Shown: positions 35,311-47,000 of the stretch, in pieces
How the letters are laid out: every line of letters begins with the position of its first letter
Numbering within the stretch: position 1 is the stretch's first letter
NCBI GenBank assembly: GCA_000708835.1
Contig: DF237157.1
Location: forward strand, 62,001 to 126,000
Source: Klebsormidium nitens
Taxonomy: Eukaryota; Streptophyta; Klebsormidiophyceae; Klebsormidiales; Klebsormidiaceae
Length of the DNA stretch: 64,000 nt
Reading direction: 5' to 3'
The notes under the pieces: generated by a model
Told to the model about the DNA's origin: nothing
Databases searched by the model: none
The model's input: only the letters and a program-made list of their open reading frames with translations
Position numbers and translations under genes: made by a program

Positions 35311-38300
35311 TCAACGCTTCACCAGCAAGAACGCATCCTCTTTCAGCGCCGTGCATCCTTTCGCCACAAAATTCGGGTAATCCTTCAAAACGTCGTTTGC
35401 TGTTAGCAGTTGGGCATCGTAGCCGTTCCCAAACAGGCGATCTACCTCCTTGATGTCGATGCTATACGGGGGCCCAGACATCTCCTCCTGCAGAAACGTT
35501 CGGGAAAAAACGTGAGCATAAGCGGCCTTCTCCATCCGGTGAACAGACGAGGTGCGACTTTCTCTTTCAGGAAACAAGGACACCGAAATTCGTCCGCTTC
35601 ACAGGGTTCGACGGAGACGAGGTCTAACAGCCTTCATAATCGTTTGACGAACAAGGAAACATCCGGATGGCGAAGTGCCAAGCTCCGAGCTCTCTGATGC
35701 CATCATTCCGTGGACACTGATCAACATCTGCCGACGTCAGCAACTTCAACAGGCCACGAAACTACGAAGCTGGTAACAAAGCCCATTGGAAGGATATAAT
35801 CAAAAGAAACGTGCAAAAGCGGGTGCGACCGAGTCAAGGAGAAGTTCTCGCAATGTTTGTAGCCAATCAGATGCTCCCAGACTGACAGCTCAGACAGGCC
35901 CCCGAGCGGGATCAAAGCGAAACGCTTTCCTGTGACGGCATTCCTTTAGAGAAGATGGCGTCACAGGGACTGCACGTGCTTTTGTGAGACTCCTCATTCT
36001 CTTTACTTTCCCTTGACTTGCTTCATATTGATACAAGACGATCGAGTTCAGAACTCTCAAACCCAGAACCCAGAAACAGAATCCAGAACCCAGGACTCGA
36101 AACGAGAAAGGCGGGAATAGTCAGGACCGAAAGAGGGGACAACATTCCCACCTGGTTGTAGTTCATGCCCACTAGCAGGATGCGCGCCCCCGGCTTGAGC
36201 ACTCCGTCCAAAGCGGCGACGTACTTTCCTCTCAACGAAGGATGAACCGCCACCAATGCAGCACGGTCCAAGCACTGCCAAAACCAAGCTTCGTTGGAAA
36301 TCGAGTCAGCTTAGGTTTTAATGCAGTCATGGTGGATCATGTTGAGCAGGATCGATGTGCCAAGACAGGTGCGTATTAGAACACAAATCTGAGATGGTAT
36401 TGTCACCGACATGGTACGCTTTTGGCAAACATGGGCAAATTATGTCCGGCGTGGCGTTTTTGCAGGCACCGCGCACAAAGAGGCGATGATAGCCGCTCTT
36501 CCACCCCTTGCATTCTTTTGACTACGCCCTTTTCCGACCAGGCAGAATGCAACCCTTTGAAGGTCGCCGTTCTTTTCACCGATTGATTTCGACGTGCCAG
36601 GAAGACGCCTCACCAAGTCGAAGGTCCCCGCAGATGCTGACGTCAGCTCGAAGAAGTCGCCCCGCAAGATGCTCAGCCCGGGCCCTGCGTACACTTCGAA
36701 GCCGCCCTCGGACGTCCGGTCCAGCCTTTCGAGAGGAATGTCCGGATGCTCCTCCCTGAACTCGTCGATTGCGGTTTGGATACCTTCCACCCCGACCACA
36801 TCCAAACCCTGCACCAAAGCCACAGGGTTAGCAAGAGACATGCCTGCTTTGTTGGCTGCTTGAACCCAAGAAAGATGTGCTTTTTGATGTTTGCTAGATT
36901 ATATTAGAAGAGACTGTGAAAGGACTTTAGTGTTTTGAGGGCGTTGTGAACATGGAAGACAACTCGAGACAGGGAATGAGAAGGAAACCTAGTCAACAAG
37001 CGGGCTGAAGCTTGTAGGAAACAAGATAGAAACAGGCATTTGATGTACGCCAGCTGATATGCGGAGAATACTTCTTATCAGTGACATACATCCTTTCGAC
37101 TGCACTCAATCTACAGTTGAGCAAGACGGTAACAGCTGAAACCTATGAGCTTACACATCTGTTGCTGTGGAGCGACATGATAAAAGGTGGTGCAGCATCA
37201 AAGAGAAGCCCTGAATGGCGGGCGCCAGTGTAAGCGGCACCATTTGGCAAGTACTGAGAAATTCTTGATAGATGAACCTTGTGAGAACGATCAGGGTCTT
37301 GGACTAGCTGACGATGAAGAGCGTAACAGTTCCTAACACAGCGCTCTAAGTAGACCACCACAGCCGGAGACATGCAGTTTGTCGTCACCTATCAGATCTT
37401 GTCCTTAACAAAACCTGAGCTTTCTAGCCTCTGCACCAATCGACTCAATAATGCCTCCAATACTAAATGCCGAATGTCCAAAGTTCCGTCAAACTAAGAT
37501 GAAGTCCACTGTGTTTCTACCAAGCCTGAGCTCACATCTGGAGTCAGCTTTGCGTCTGACTGAGAGGAAGACTTTTCAAACAAAGAAGCTCAATGCGTAG
37601 AGAGCGCTTGAGCCTCTGAAAGGGATTTTGTGAGGCTGCTAATCAATGCTGCAAAAATACCCGCTTTCGATGGCAAGCGAACTGCAAGCCCACATCAAGT
37701 ACAGAAGAAATGTGAGAGAATCAAGGGGGATACCTATATTGAATATAAGTAAAGTGCTTACATAACGTAGAAATCGTTCGCATTCCATGTCTGCGCATCA
37801 GACTCAATCTGCGCTGCCCATTGCCTATTTACACCACCCCCAATCGACCAGCGTGCGACATCCTCATGTGTCAAAATTTCAAAAAGAATAAGAGAAAGAA
37901 ATTGCACTTACCTTGGAACTCAGAAATGGCATGTCTACTGTCTTCCCGCACAGCGGAACAAGCACCCGCCGGTTCTCCCCCGCTTCTTGCTCTGGCCCCA
38001 GAAACTTCTCTAGATTCTTCAGCAAGTTCGGATTCGGGTCCGCTTTATGGAACGCGATCCTCCCCGGCGCGTCCCGAGGTTTTGCCCAGCCTGCCACCCA
38101 CCGTGTGAGACGCTCTTGCGGGTCGTCAGGGCGGGAAGATTCTGATCCTGCAGCCACTGTGGGTTCTGAACTTTCCTCGTTGACATTCTTTGCGGGGTGG
38201 GAAGTTTCCGGTTGGGTCTTAGCTTCAGCGGCCATGTTGCTTCTAACCACCACCTGTCTTTGGTAACTGGAGGGGAGAGTAGCTCTGACAGAAGTGGAGT

Positions 38301-38427
38301 TTGCTGTTCTGAAGAAACGGTCCAGCGATAGAGACTTTCGACACTGATAATTGGGCTGATGTCGGGCAGATATTGGAAAAGAGGAGGGTTTTGCAATGCT
38401 GCCACTTTTTGCCAACGCTCTGCTCAT
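35311..38427 (-). CDS. Thiopurine S-methyltransferase-like enzyme
   Basis: S-adenosylmethionine-dependent methyltransferase of the TPMT family. Four exons on the minus strand: 37912..38427, 36614..36808, 36152..36274, 35311..35487. They total 1,011 bp, exactly 337 codons. The first about 60 residues are Ser/Arg-rich with few acids and could be an organelle-targeting leader, with a second Met (MAAEAK) after it. The core has the SAM-binding loop RVLVPLCGKTVDM, then LDVVGVEGI (acidic end of strand 2), GDFFEL, DRAALVAVHP and LLVGMNY, all in the expected family order. The substrate could be a thiol, selenium or halide compound. VPLCGKTVDM is closer to the bacterial/animal TPMT type than to plant halide methyltransferases, but this is from memory of the families. 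It stands alone with no operon-like neighbour. Confidence 0.9.
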
Positions 38428-40022
38428 GGTTTAATAGCCAGATCAGAAAGTGAAACGGATAAATTCCATTAGCATTCAAGCTCAGAAAATTGCTTCGTTT
38501 TGAAGCTTCAATGTAGATCTACAAATATTGTAGTAGTGACGTACTGTAGTGGTCCAAAAATTGGCCACCTTTCCTCAGGGCTGCGGCTCCCCCAGCCACC
38601 ACAACTTTGCTTCGAACCAGATTTATATGAGGTGGGGCAGCGGCAGAGCGGTGCAGGGGGGCAGGCCGCAGCAGGGAGGGCTCAATGGGGGCTCAGTGGC
38701 TCGAACCTGGGTAGTATTAATAATACTGCATGGTAAACCCAAACTTCAACTGGCAGGTGCCATGTGCAAGTAGATTTGTTTTCAAGAAACCAACCCGGAA
38801 AACCCGGGTTGGATTTTGTATGCAATGCGCCCTGCGCAGTTCAGGCCTCCAGGGTAGTCGGTACTTGGCTTCACCGGCCGGCTGCACCTAGCAAGTGCGC
38901 GTGCATTACCTGCCGGCCAACCAGCTGGCGGGGTGCCTTCGAGTTCGGCACCGGCCGGGGTGCCGTTTCCGCCGGCCAGGCCCGTCGCCGGTAGTTTTCG
39001 GTGCGCCCAGTTGTCTGACACATGGCACAATGTTGATTTGCGTCTTGTTTACCTATGTCGACATACGTGAAGTTGAACAAGACGCCGCGCCAAGAGTCCA
39101 GTCAGCCGCCGCCTCAGGCTCAGGCTGTCTAGCTCCCCTTCGCTGCTTCACACAGGAAGCAAGCATTCTATTTACTGACACTGTAGCTAGGATAGGATGC
39201 AGGCACGGAATTAAGGACGGTGGCAGCGAGTGTGCGGCGAGATCGTCTTTGCGGGGATCGTCTTTTTGAAGAGAGCACCTTCTATTGCTTGCTTGCAGCT
39301 TGATTGCCAGTGGAGGTGAGGCTGGTCATCTCACACGCCTTCGCTTTTCCTGGGAAATGCTTCTTGGCGTGAGAATCCTCTCTTTGTTGACCTCTTGACC
39401 GCTCTTGATGACCATCGTAAAGTTTGCCTCGTCTAACTACCACTCATAGCTCAAAAGACTCGGTTGTAACAAAAGAGGGCTCGTCCGGCCATTGTAGGAC
39501 TTTGCGTGGACTCCGACTCTGATGTATTGTTGTCAGCTTTAGACGAGAGGGGGACTAGCAACCCACGTTGCTTTGCTTGACTAGGCATTGCTTAGGAAAA
39601 CCCACAACTGCAACAACGAAAGCTGTCTGCATGATGTGCAGATAGCGCAGATAAAAGTTGGCAAAATTTCGGGCGTCTCTTCAGGACACCAACCAGAAAC
39701 TTATCATGAATCATTACGAAGAACTGCTTGATTGAGCTAGAACCTGGATCAGCACATGAAGTTACAATGCATCAACGACGGGGACGCAAGATCTCCTCAA
39801 TGCTTCATTTGTCACGTTTTTCCTGGTTAGCCTGCCCTGTGCTTGCAGGTAGGTTCTTCTTTTATAATCTTGTTGCTGCTTTTTGCCCCAGTCACACAAA
39901 GCTGTTGCATTCCAGAATTTCTTCAAGGCCAATGCTGAATGATGATGATGCTATGATTTTGCAGGTGCCAACTTATACCAGCCTGTACCACGATTTCGGG
40001 AGGAGAAATAGCTGAGCCCACT
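38428..40022. other. Divergent intergenic region
   Basis: This lies between the methyltransferase start (minus) and the LRR start (plus), so both promoters should be here. A GC-rich stretch at 38870-39000 is full of GCCGGC. A tRNA B-box-like GGCTCGAACCTGGG occurs at about 38698, without a matching cloverleaf. GCAG-GT junction-like strings at about 39847 and 39963 suggest leader introns of the LRR gene. No exon can be supported. Confidence 0.4.
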
Positions 40023-42816
40023 ATGTTGCGCCTTGGGCTGCTGCTCTTGGTGAGCCTGTGGGGAAGCGGGTTTATAAGCGGGGTGTGCTCCTTCACTATG
40101 GAGGAGCTGACCAACATTGTTCAGGCTCCCCTCTCGAGTGTAACCTCCATAGAGAGCTCTAAGTATCTGCTCTCTGGCCCCATTCCTCCTGAACTTGGTG
40201 GCCTGACCAACCTCGTTCGGCTTAACCTTTCCAACAACTTCCTTTCAGGCCCCATTCCTCCCTGAGCTTGGTAAACTGACCCAGTTGACTCTACTCGATT
40301 TGGGTAGAAATTCACTTTCAGGCCCTATACCCCCCGAGCTCGGTGCGTTGCGGAGGCTCCAACAGCTCGGCCTCTATAATAACGACTTGTCAGGCCCCAT
40401 TCCGTCAAAGATTGGCAATCTTCTTGACCTCATATATCTTGGCCTCTTCGAAAACCAACTCTCCGGTCCAATTCCTCCTGAGCTAGGGGGTCTCCAAAAG
40501 CTTACATATCTCTACCTCTCTTCAAACCGCCTATCGGGTCCAATTCCACCTGAGCTTGCTGGTGCCCGATACCTTCAGTTCCTCGACCTTGCTTCCAACC
40601 GCCTATCTGGTACAATTCCCCCCGAGCTTGGTACTCTATATCTTCAATTGATCTACCTCTATTACAACGACCTATCTGGCCCTGTCCCCGTCGGTATTCT
40701 GCTGTCCAAGGGATAGAAGAACTTCTATTTAAACGATGGCCTTACTATACCCCCAGAGCTTGGTGACCAGGTACATCTGACAACCCTCAACTTGAGCTCT
40801 TTGTATCTTACCGGACGTATTCCGGAAACGCTTGGCAGGCTGTCCAAGTTAACCTCCCTTGACCTGGGCAATAACTGGCTTGATGGTCCGATCCCCCCGG
40901 AGCTAGGCAACCTAACCAGATTGGCCAACCTTTCATTGGAAAATAACAACCTCTCGGGCAGTATACCCCCTCCCCTTGGCAGCCTGACTGAGCTCACCTC
41001 CCTTTCATTAGGCAAGAACAAATTCTTTGGCCCCATCCCTGCCGAGCTTGGTAACCTAACCAAGCTCAAGTCCCTTTCGTTGGCTTGGAACAAGCTTTCA
41101 GGCCCCATTCCTGCCGCGCTTCGCAATCTGGTCAACCTTACTACACTTGACCTAAGCAATAATGGCCTCGTTGGCCCAATCCCTTCAGAGCTTAGCAGCC
41201 TGATCCACCTAGAAAGCCTCTCCCTCGCCTCCAACCAGATCTCGGGCCCCATCCTTCCGCAGCTCAGCAATCTTACCAACCTTACGTCCCTTGACTTGGG
41301 CAACAATAGCCTGTCGGGGCCCATTCTCCCAGAGCTCAGCAACCTGCGCAAACTCACCAAACTCGGCCTTCAGTCCAACAACCTTGTTGGAATCATCTCC
41401 CCTTCATTCAGCAGACTTACGCGTCTCAAGTATCTGTCCCTTGGAAACAACTACCTCTCGGGGTTCATCCCCTCTGAGTTCAGCAATTTGAGGGTCCTGT
41501 ATTACCTCAACTTTGAGGCGACAGCGATTTCATGCAGCTATGTGAGCTGGCCAGTAGTCTCTGTACAAGAACTGGGACTTCCCTGTTCCCCGCCACCTTG
41601 GGTGCACCAACTCGCTCTGATCAAACTCACTATAGGGTTCGGAGACGCCTCTACTCGAGTTCTCGACCTGACAACTGTGCCTGCGGGTCTCTGTAACCAA
41701 ATTAATGAGGGTGGCAGCGGTCTTGTGGAGGTTCGCAACTGCTCCGCTCTTACGAGCATCAAGTTTGGGCCAGCCTTCGACCAAACAAACGGTGGGTACT
41801 CCTGTGCGGTGGATATGAGCTGCAACATCGGAACATTGACTAGTGACACAAGGCGAGAGATTTGCCTTCACGATATCGACATTTTTACGAACACCACCTC
41901 CTTAAGCGAGTTCTGTGTAACTCCGGGGGCCACGAGGACTGTCATCACCGTCTACTCCATCCTTGGCGCCTTGGCTGCCGCGTTATGCTTTGCCTATTGG
42001 GCTATGACGCGTTTCAAGAAGGCGTTGACTCTGATTGGTGGGGGACTCGGCAAGCCGCACCCGCTAGTTACGTATGGGGTCTACCTAGGTGGCGTCGTTG
42101 GTGGAGCCGTTGTGTGGGCGGATCTTTACACCGACCTGCGCATCCTGGCTGAGGTCTGGGGGGGCTGGCCTCAGTGGGTGATCCTAGGATCCATCCTCGC
42201 ACCATACTTGGTCGGGGCCCTGTTTATTGCGGAAAGCTGTGTCGCCAGCGGTTTCGTCTTTGTACGTCCACCTCGTTTGCCGGGGTTGAGGTGGATTTGG
42301 CCCCCTCCACGTATGGACTCTGCCGCAGCCCTGCCACGGCTTCCTATGAGCCCGCTGAGGTGGGCGGTAGTGCTGGTTGTATGGCCGCTATTCCTCCCGG
42401 CGGTTGTCTTCCTCGACGTGGTGGCGTTTTTGGACAAGCTTGGCTTCCACCTTAAGCTGGGGGCACGTGTTTACGGCATGGAGCTCTGGTTCGACTCCCG
42501 CTCTTTAGTTGAGCTCGTACTGCGAACAGTGCCGCAGCTTGGGTTCCAGACGGTTGTGTTCATTGCGGGTAGCACGAAATACACGGCGCCAAATGTCTTT
42601 ATTGACAAGGGTATCTTCTTGCAATCTATTGCCCTGTCTTCGGCATCCATACTCAGCCAATTCGTGTACACGTTGTGGGGTGCCATGGTCGTCTCGGAAA
42701 ACCCTTTAGCAGTACTCTGGAGACGCATACGTTGTGTAGGCAGGTCGTGGGCGATCCAGATTCCCGTCCAACTTGATGAATATGAGGAGCAGAAGGGTGA
42801 CAACATTCACGTTTAG
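40023..42816 (+). pseudogene. LRR protein with XK-related-like membrane domain, disrupted
   Basis: The ATG at 40023 opens a signal peptide, then about 17-18 plant-type leucine-rich repeats of about 24 residues (LSGPIPPELGNL consensus). The reading frame is broken twice. There is an extra C in CCTCCC near 40258, after which the frame shifts by one, and an in-frame TAG at 40714-40716, after which the same frame continues with more repeats. From 40717 the frame is intact to 42816. After the repeats comes a Cys-containing extracellular region, then several membrane segments. The motifs VVWADLYTDLRIL and VELVLRTVPQLGFQTVVFI resemble the charged D..TD helix and the PQL..Q helix of XK-related (XKR) proteins. 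That link is inference. The uniform repeats argue for recent decay, or for two sequencing errors in an intact gene. A family role in sensing at the cell surface is plausible but unproven. Confidence 0.75.
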
Positions 42817-44088
42817 ACTCTAGTGCTGATTAGTGGAAAGCGAACCATGCACCGTCGATACCTGTGAGTTTAGTGATTTCTTCTAGGCACCAAGTGTCGC
42901 ATGCTTCCTCGTTTAGGACAGACGTCCCATGCTTTCAGTGTCATTGTTAGGTCCTAGCATTGCTAAAGCTTGACCACATGTGCACGTCACGAAATGGCAA
43001 CCAGTACGGTATAGGTTCATATGAATCGTCTCAATGTATGAATTCGATCAGCATAGACTTGAACTGTATAGGATCTGTAAGTTTGGAAAAATATGGCTTC
43101 GCGTAGACTCACATAGACGGACTCATACTTAACATTGAAGGTTACCGTACGCAGTATTTTGTATCACTGCATAAAATTTTGAGACCGTGCATGTGGGTTT
43201 CATTTATAGAAAGCTTTAGATATGGATGGTGCCCTTATAGCAGTAATATCGTACTTATGTCACTAGATATGACCCTATATTTTCTCGTTGGTATAGCACA
43301 AGCCTGATGGCTCGAACATTATTTGAATGATCATGCAATTGCATTGTATCTCCTGCGTGACATGACATGCTGTATGACGGTTTCAATTTTGTGCATGAGC
43401 TGCCATGTGCGAAATCGCCTGCGGATTAATGATGAACCTGGCCGAAAGCTCTTATAAGTGCTCGATCGCGTGCACTGAGGGCCACGATCGGGACTCGCGG
43501 TCTTCAGGACTGTCCCCTAACTCTCAATCCGATGCAAATCGCGGTTCACAGAGGGCCACGAACGTGGCCCGAGATTTGTAACCACCACACGCAATAGGTG
43601 GAATACCTAAAACGCAAAAGGCCGTTTGAGCATTGAGTAAAGTAGACTCTTGGGTGGCGGCGCACATGCAACAGTCCGGGCCGATTGCCTTTCGAAACAT
43701 TTTATGTCTATGGAGTCCCCGGACTAGCGACTGTCCTGATATGTGCTTTCTGATTGAACCATAACAAATGGATGCAACGTGCCTAATTTGAGACCAAAGA
43801 AGTGCACGGGTACATCATGCATGCACTGACCGAGTTAGTTTGGACGCTCGCAAACGTGTTCGCTTTTAGTCAGCGCGATTCAGTCCTACTGGCCGAGTCG
43901 TTTTTTCCTTGACGCAGGCTTAGTATTTGCGTGTTTGACATGTCTTTCTTTAGCACTGTAGGCACACGGTTATACCAGGGCTGCATTGGGTTATCAATCA
44001 GTGGCACCCTTGAAAAGGGAAACCCGTGGACCACATGTGAACTCTCCTCTTACGTTTTCTGGTCGCGTGCTACCGCCACTCCTTTACG
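42817..44088. other. Intergenic between converging genes, with a palindrome
   Basis: No coding exon is seen. The region is AT-rich apart from a structured stretch at 43460-43580. That stretch has two GAGGGCCACGA boxes (about 43488 and 43551), the second forming a palindrome (separate entry). Confidence 0.45.
43535..43578. other. Palindromic stem-loop candidate
   Basis: GGGCCACG-AA-CGTGGCCC at 43553-43570 is a perfect 8-bp inverted repeat with a two-base spacer. Outside it, CAAATC (43535) and GATTTG (43573) are also complementary, giving a nested structure. It could be a structured RNA, a dimeric protein site or an element remnant. Confidence 0.6.
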
Positions 44089-47000
44089 TCACCTGAAATC
44101 AAGTGTGATGGAAGCCTTAGCCGGCTTGTGTTGACACATCTGCAAAAACGATGGTAAAGATCATGATCCTTTTTCACAGCTCATCCGTACTTCAGTACAT
44201 AAAATCAGTGAAAGAGCTCTGGACCGATCAAGGCAAACCTTTCAGAAAAGAGACTGAAAGGTAACTGATTGGCGAAGACATTTGCGGGCCTCAGATTTGT
44301 TTGTAAGGGCACAACCAGGGCAGGGAACCTCGCTGACAGAAAGTAGCTGGACTCCAGAGGTGTGCGAAATCATGAATCGAACGGCAAAGAGGGTAGATGG
44401 GAGAGGCGCAACGCAAATTGGATTGAACGGCTCACCTTCACTCCCGCCAGTTTCAACAACCGTTTCGATGCTGCGTACGCAATTTCCGGCCGGGGATCCC
44501 CCGGTCCAATATCCCGCTCGTGGCCGCCCTTGTCCGTGTAGTAGATCACTTCCGAGATGCCCGACTGTAGACGAAAACGGTCTGGATTAGTTTTTGGTTT
44601 GAGAGTCTGACTTCTTAAACCTCATTCTACTTGCAATGCCCCCAAGCGTAATGTGTTTCTGAATGCTCTCTCCCCGGCTCACATCGAAACGCAGGACACA
44701 ATTCCGTAAAAAAAATCCTGTGCGAACTTCCTTCGAGCCGCTGATCACTGCAAAGCCAGGATAAGAGGAGGCTGTGACACCTGGCACGTGTTTTATCCGT
44801 TATATTCCGGACGAATGCCCGAGCACGGGTCTACGACAGAAGCGTCAGCCGCCCAAAATGTGAAACCGCTTGCGTGGAAGTTGCTCACGAAAGCAGTGAC
44901 CCAGGTATGCACCATTCGACGAAAAGGTGGGTGGAAACGGACGAGTGGATGGCTAGTATCTCGCAGAAACAGTGTAGGGCCCTCTTTCATGAAATTTCGG
45001 CTGGAGTTGGCTCGGGATCGGCCAGGATGCTTCTGAGCGTACAGCTTGTTCAAGTTTATGGAAAGGATGGACGCTTTCAGTTACAGAAAGTACAAAGGGA
45101 ACGACGGAAAATAAAGCAGCAAACGACAACCGAATGTTCCAGAACTGAAGTTGACAAGCTCAACCAGGCTGGAAATTAGTGGAAGCCCATGTAAGCCTTC
45201 TGTGGCTTCTCTCGAGATGGAGCGGCTCATTCAAACGATAGAATATAAGGGAAAACGAAGGCTGACAGCAAGAGAGTGGACGTACCTGAATGATAAGCTT
45301 TGCGCACTCGTTGCACGGAAACATCGTGACGTACATCTTTTGGCCGGGGGCTGACGCGTGGTTCCGGTTCAGAATGGCGTTCAGCTCCGCGTGGCACACG
45401 TACCTGAGCGGAACGGAGAACAATGACGGACGTTGCGTTGATGAGAGGAGGTAACCATAGAACCGTAATTAGAAGGGAGAAGGACGCGCCATTTGCTCAA
45501 AAGACAATCGAAGTTTTAACTTCGAAGCTACGCACTGCGACAACCAAAAATAACAACATACCGGAGCTGATCCCTCCGAGGAGGAAAGGCTGACGGGGTT
45601 TTTCATGCCACTGTTCGACAGGCGTCCGGGAATTGTGCTCGTTATGCCAATCGACCCGAGTTTATCAGGAAGTGATTAGGGGGATTGGCCTTCCGTGTCA
45701 CGAGTCCACAAGAAGCTTTACAAATCTTCAGCTTTTCGAAGTTCAGTATCTCCGTTTGATCTACTCAACTTGCCAGCGCCTCTCCCATGCGTCAGCTTCT
45801 CGTAGCCATTTCGGATGATAGCCCTTTTCCTGACCGTTCAAATAAACATTGCATATGACTCTTTGCGGAAGGAGCGGCGATGTAAGCAGCTTCCGGGTCC
45901 CGCCCGAAACGATCGTGCCCTATTTGCAGAGCATAACTCTCCAGCTCGTGACTACGAATTGAAGCAAGAGCGACGCCTTACGGGTATTTTGTCTTGAGCA
46001 GGTCGCCATCTTTCGACGACTTGGCCCATGGCAGTTGGTCGTCCGAGCAGCCCCTGGGGAAACCATTGTACCCGATGCCTGTAGCGAAAAACGGAAGACT
46101 CTCGGTTGATCACTTAGGTTTCATGACTTGCAAAATCTGAGGTGTTAAATACGACGAGCAAGTTAGCACGAGCTGACGTCATCGGTCCCCAAAGCAGCGC
46201 CCCGGAAGCCGTTGTAAGCGATCCCTGCAGCAGGAACAAAAGCTGCTCGCTTACGTGCTTGTGAGACTGGAAGGTTTTGGGGGGAAAAGCAGGGGGCTTA
46301 ATAGCAGTGACGTCATGACTGTCGCAAGCAAGAGCGCACGTCGAGTTTGAGAACGGCAAGCGCTCCATAGACCCTACGACATTCCCTTACGTCTTCGCTC
46401 AGAAAGGGACGTGTAGAGAGCGTAACTTGAGCTGAGGGGACATTCGCTGAGAGAGTTGCAAGCACAGTTGAGGTCCGAAACGGATTCAAGAACGGACATG
46501 CTGGTCGAATATAATTCACACAATGTGGGCACAACTTTCCCCCTAAAATCTTAAGTAATCTTCTTCGAGTGTGCAGTTTTCTCGCTACAATATCTGGCTG
46601 CATGGTAAACTCTCTGCGTCCCGCTTTCTCCTCGAAATGTGGTGTCCAAAATGCAGAACCTCTCGAAAGTCTGTTCGAAGTACTAAATTGGCCCAACTCG
46701 CCGTCAGCCCCATCGTTCGTGGTCAGATTTATCAACTTAAAATGCTCAGAACTAACAGTCAGTCCGCGCGAAACAGATGTCCAGTAGGTACGGCATCGGA
46801 TGGCCTAGCGTTCTTTAAGGTTTGCAGGCTTAAACCTTGGTAGAGCTTCGGAATTATGCATAAGACGTCAAGAAGCTGAGATTAATAGCTCGGATCTGGA
46901 ACTTACCCAGGATGATGCGCTCCTGGCTTACGATGCACGCTCCAACCTGGGAAGAAAAAAACGAGCTGGGTTCAAAGCAGTTACCAAAGTCTCCAATTAC

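Noticed and set aside
38630-38730. tRNA gene or tRNA-derived SINE from GGCTCGAACCTGGG
   Set aside because: No A box, acceptor stem or cloverleaf could be matched around the B-box-like string.
40725-41360. 211-codon minus-strand frame opposite the LRR gene
   Set aside because: It mirrors the repeated LRR DNA (RLLSSGRMGP pattern). The LRR reading on the plus strand is unmistakable.
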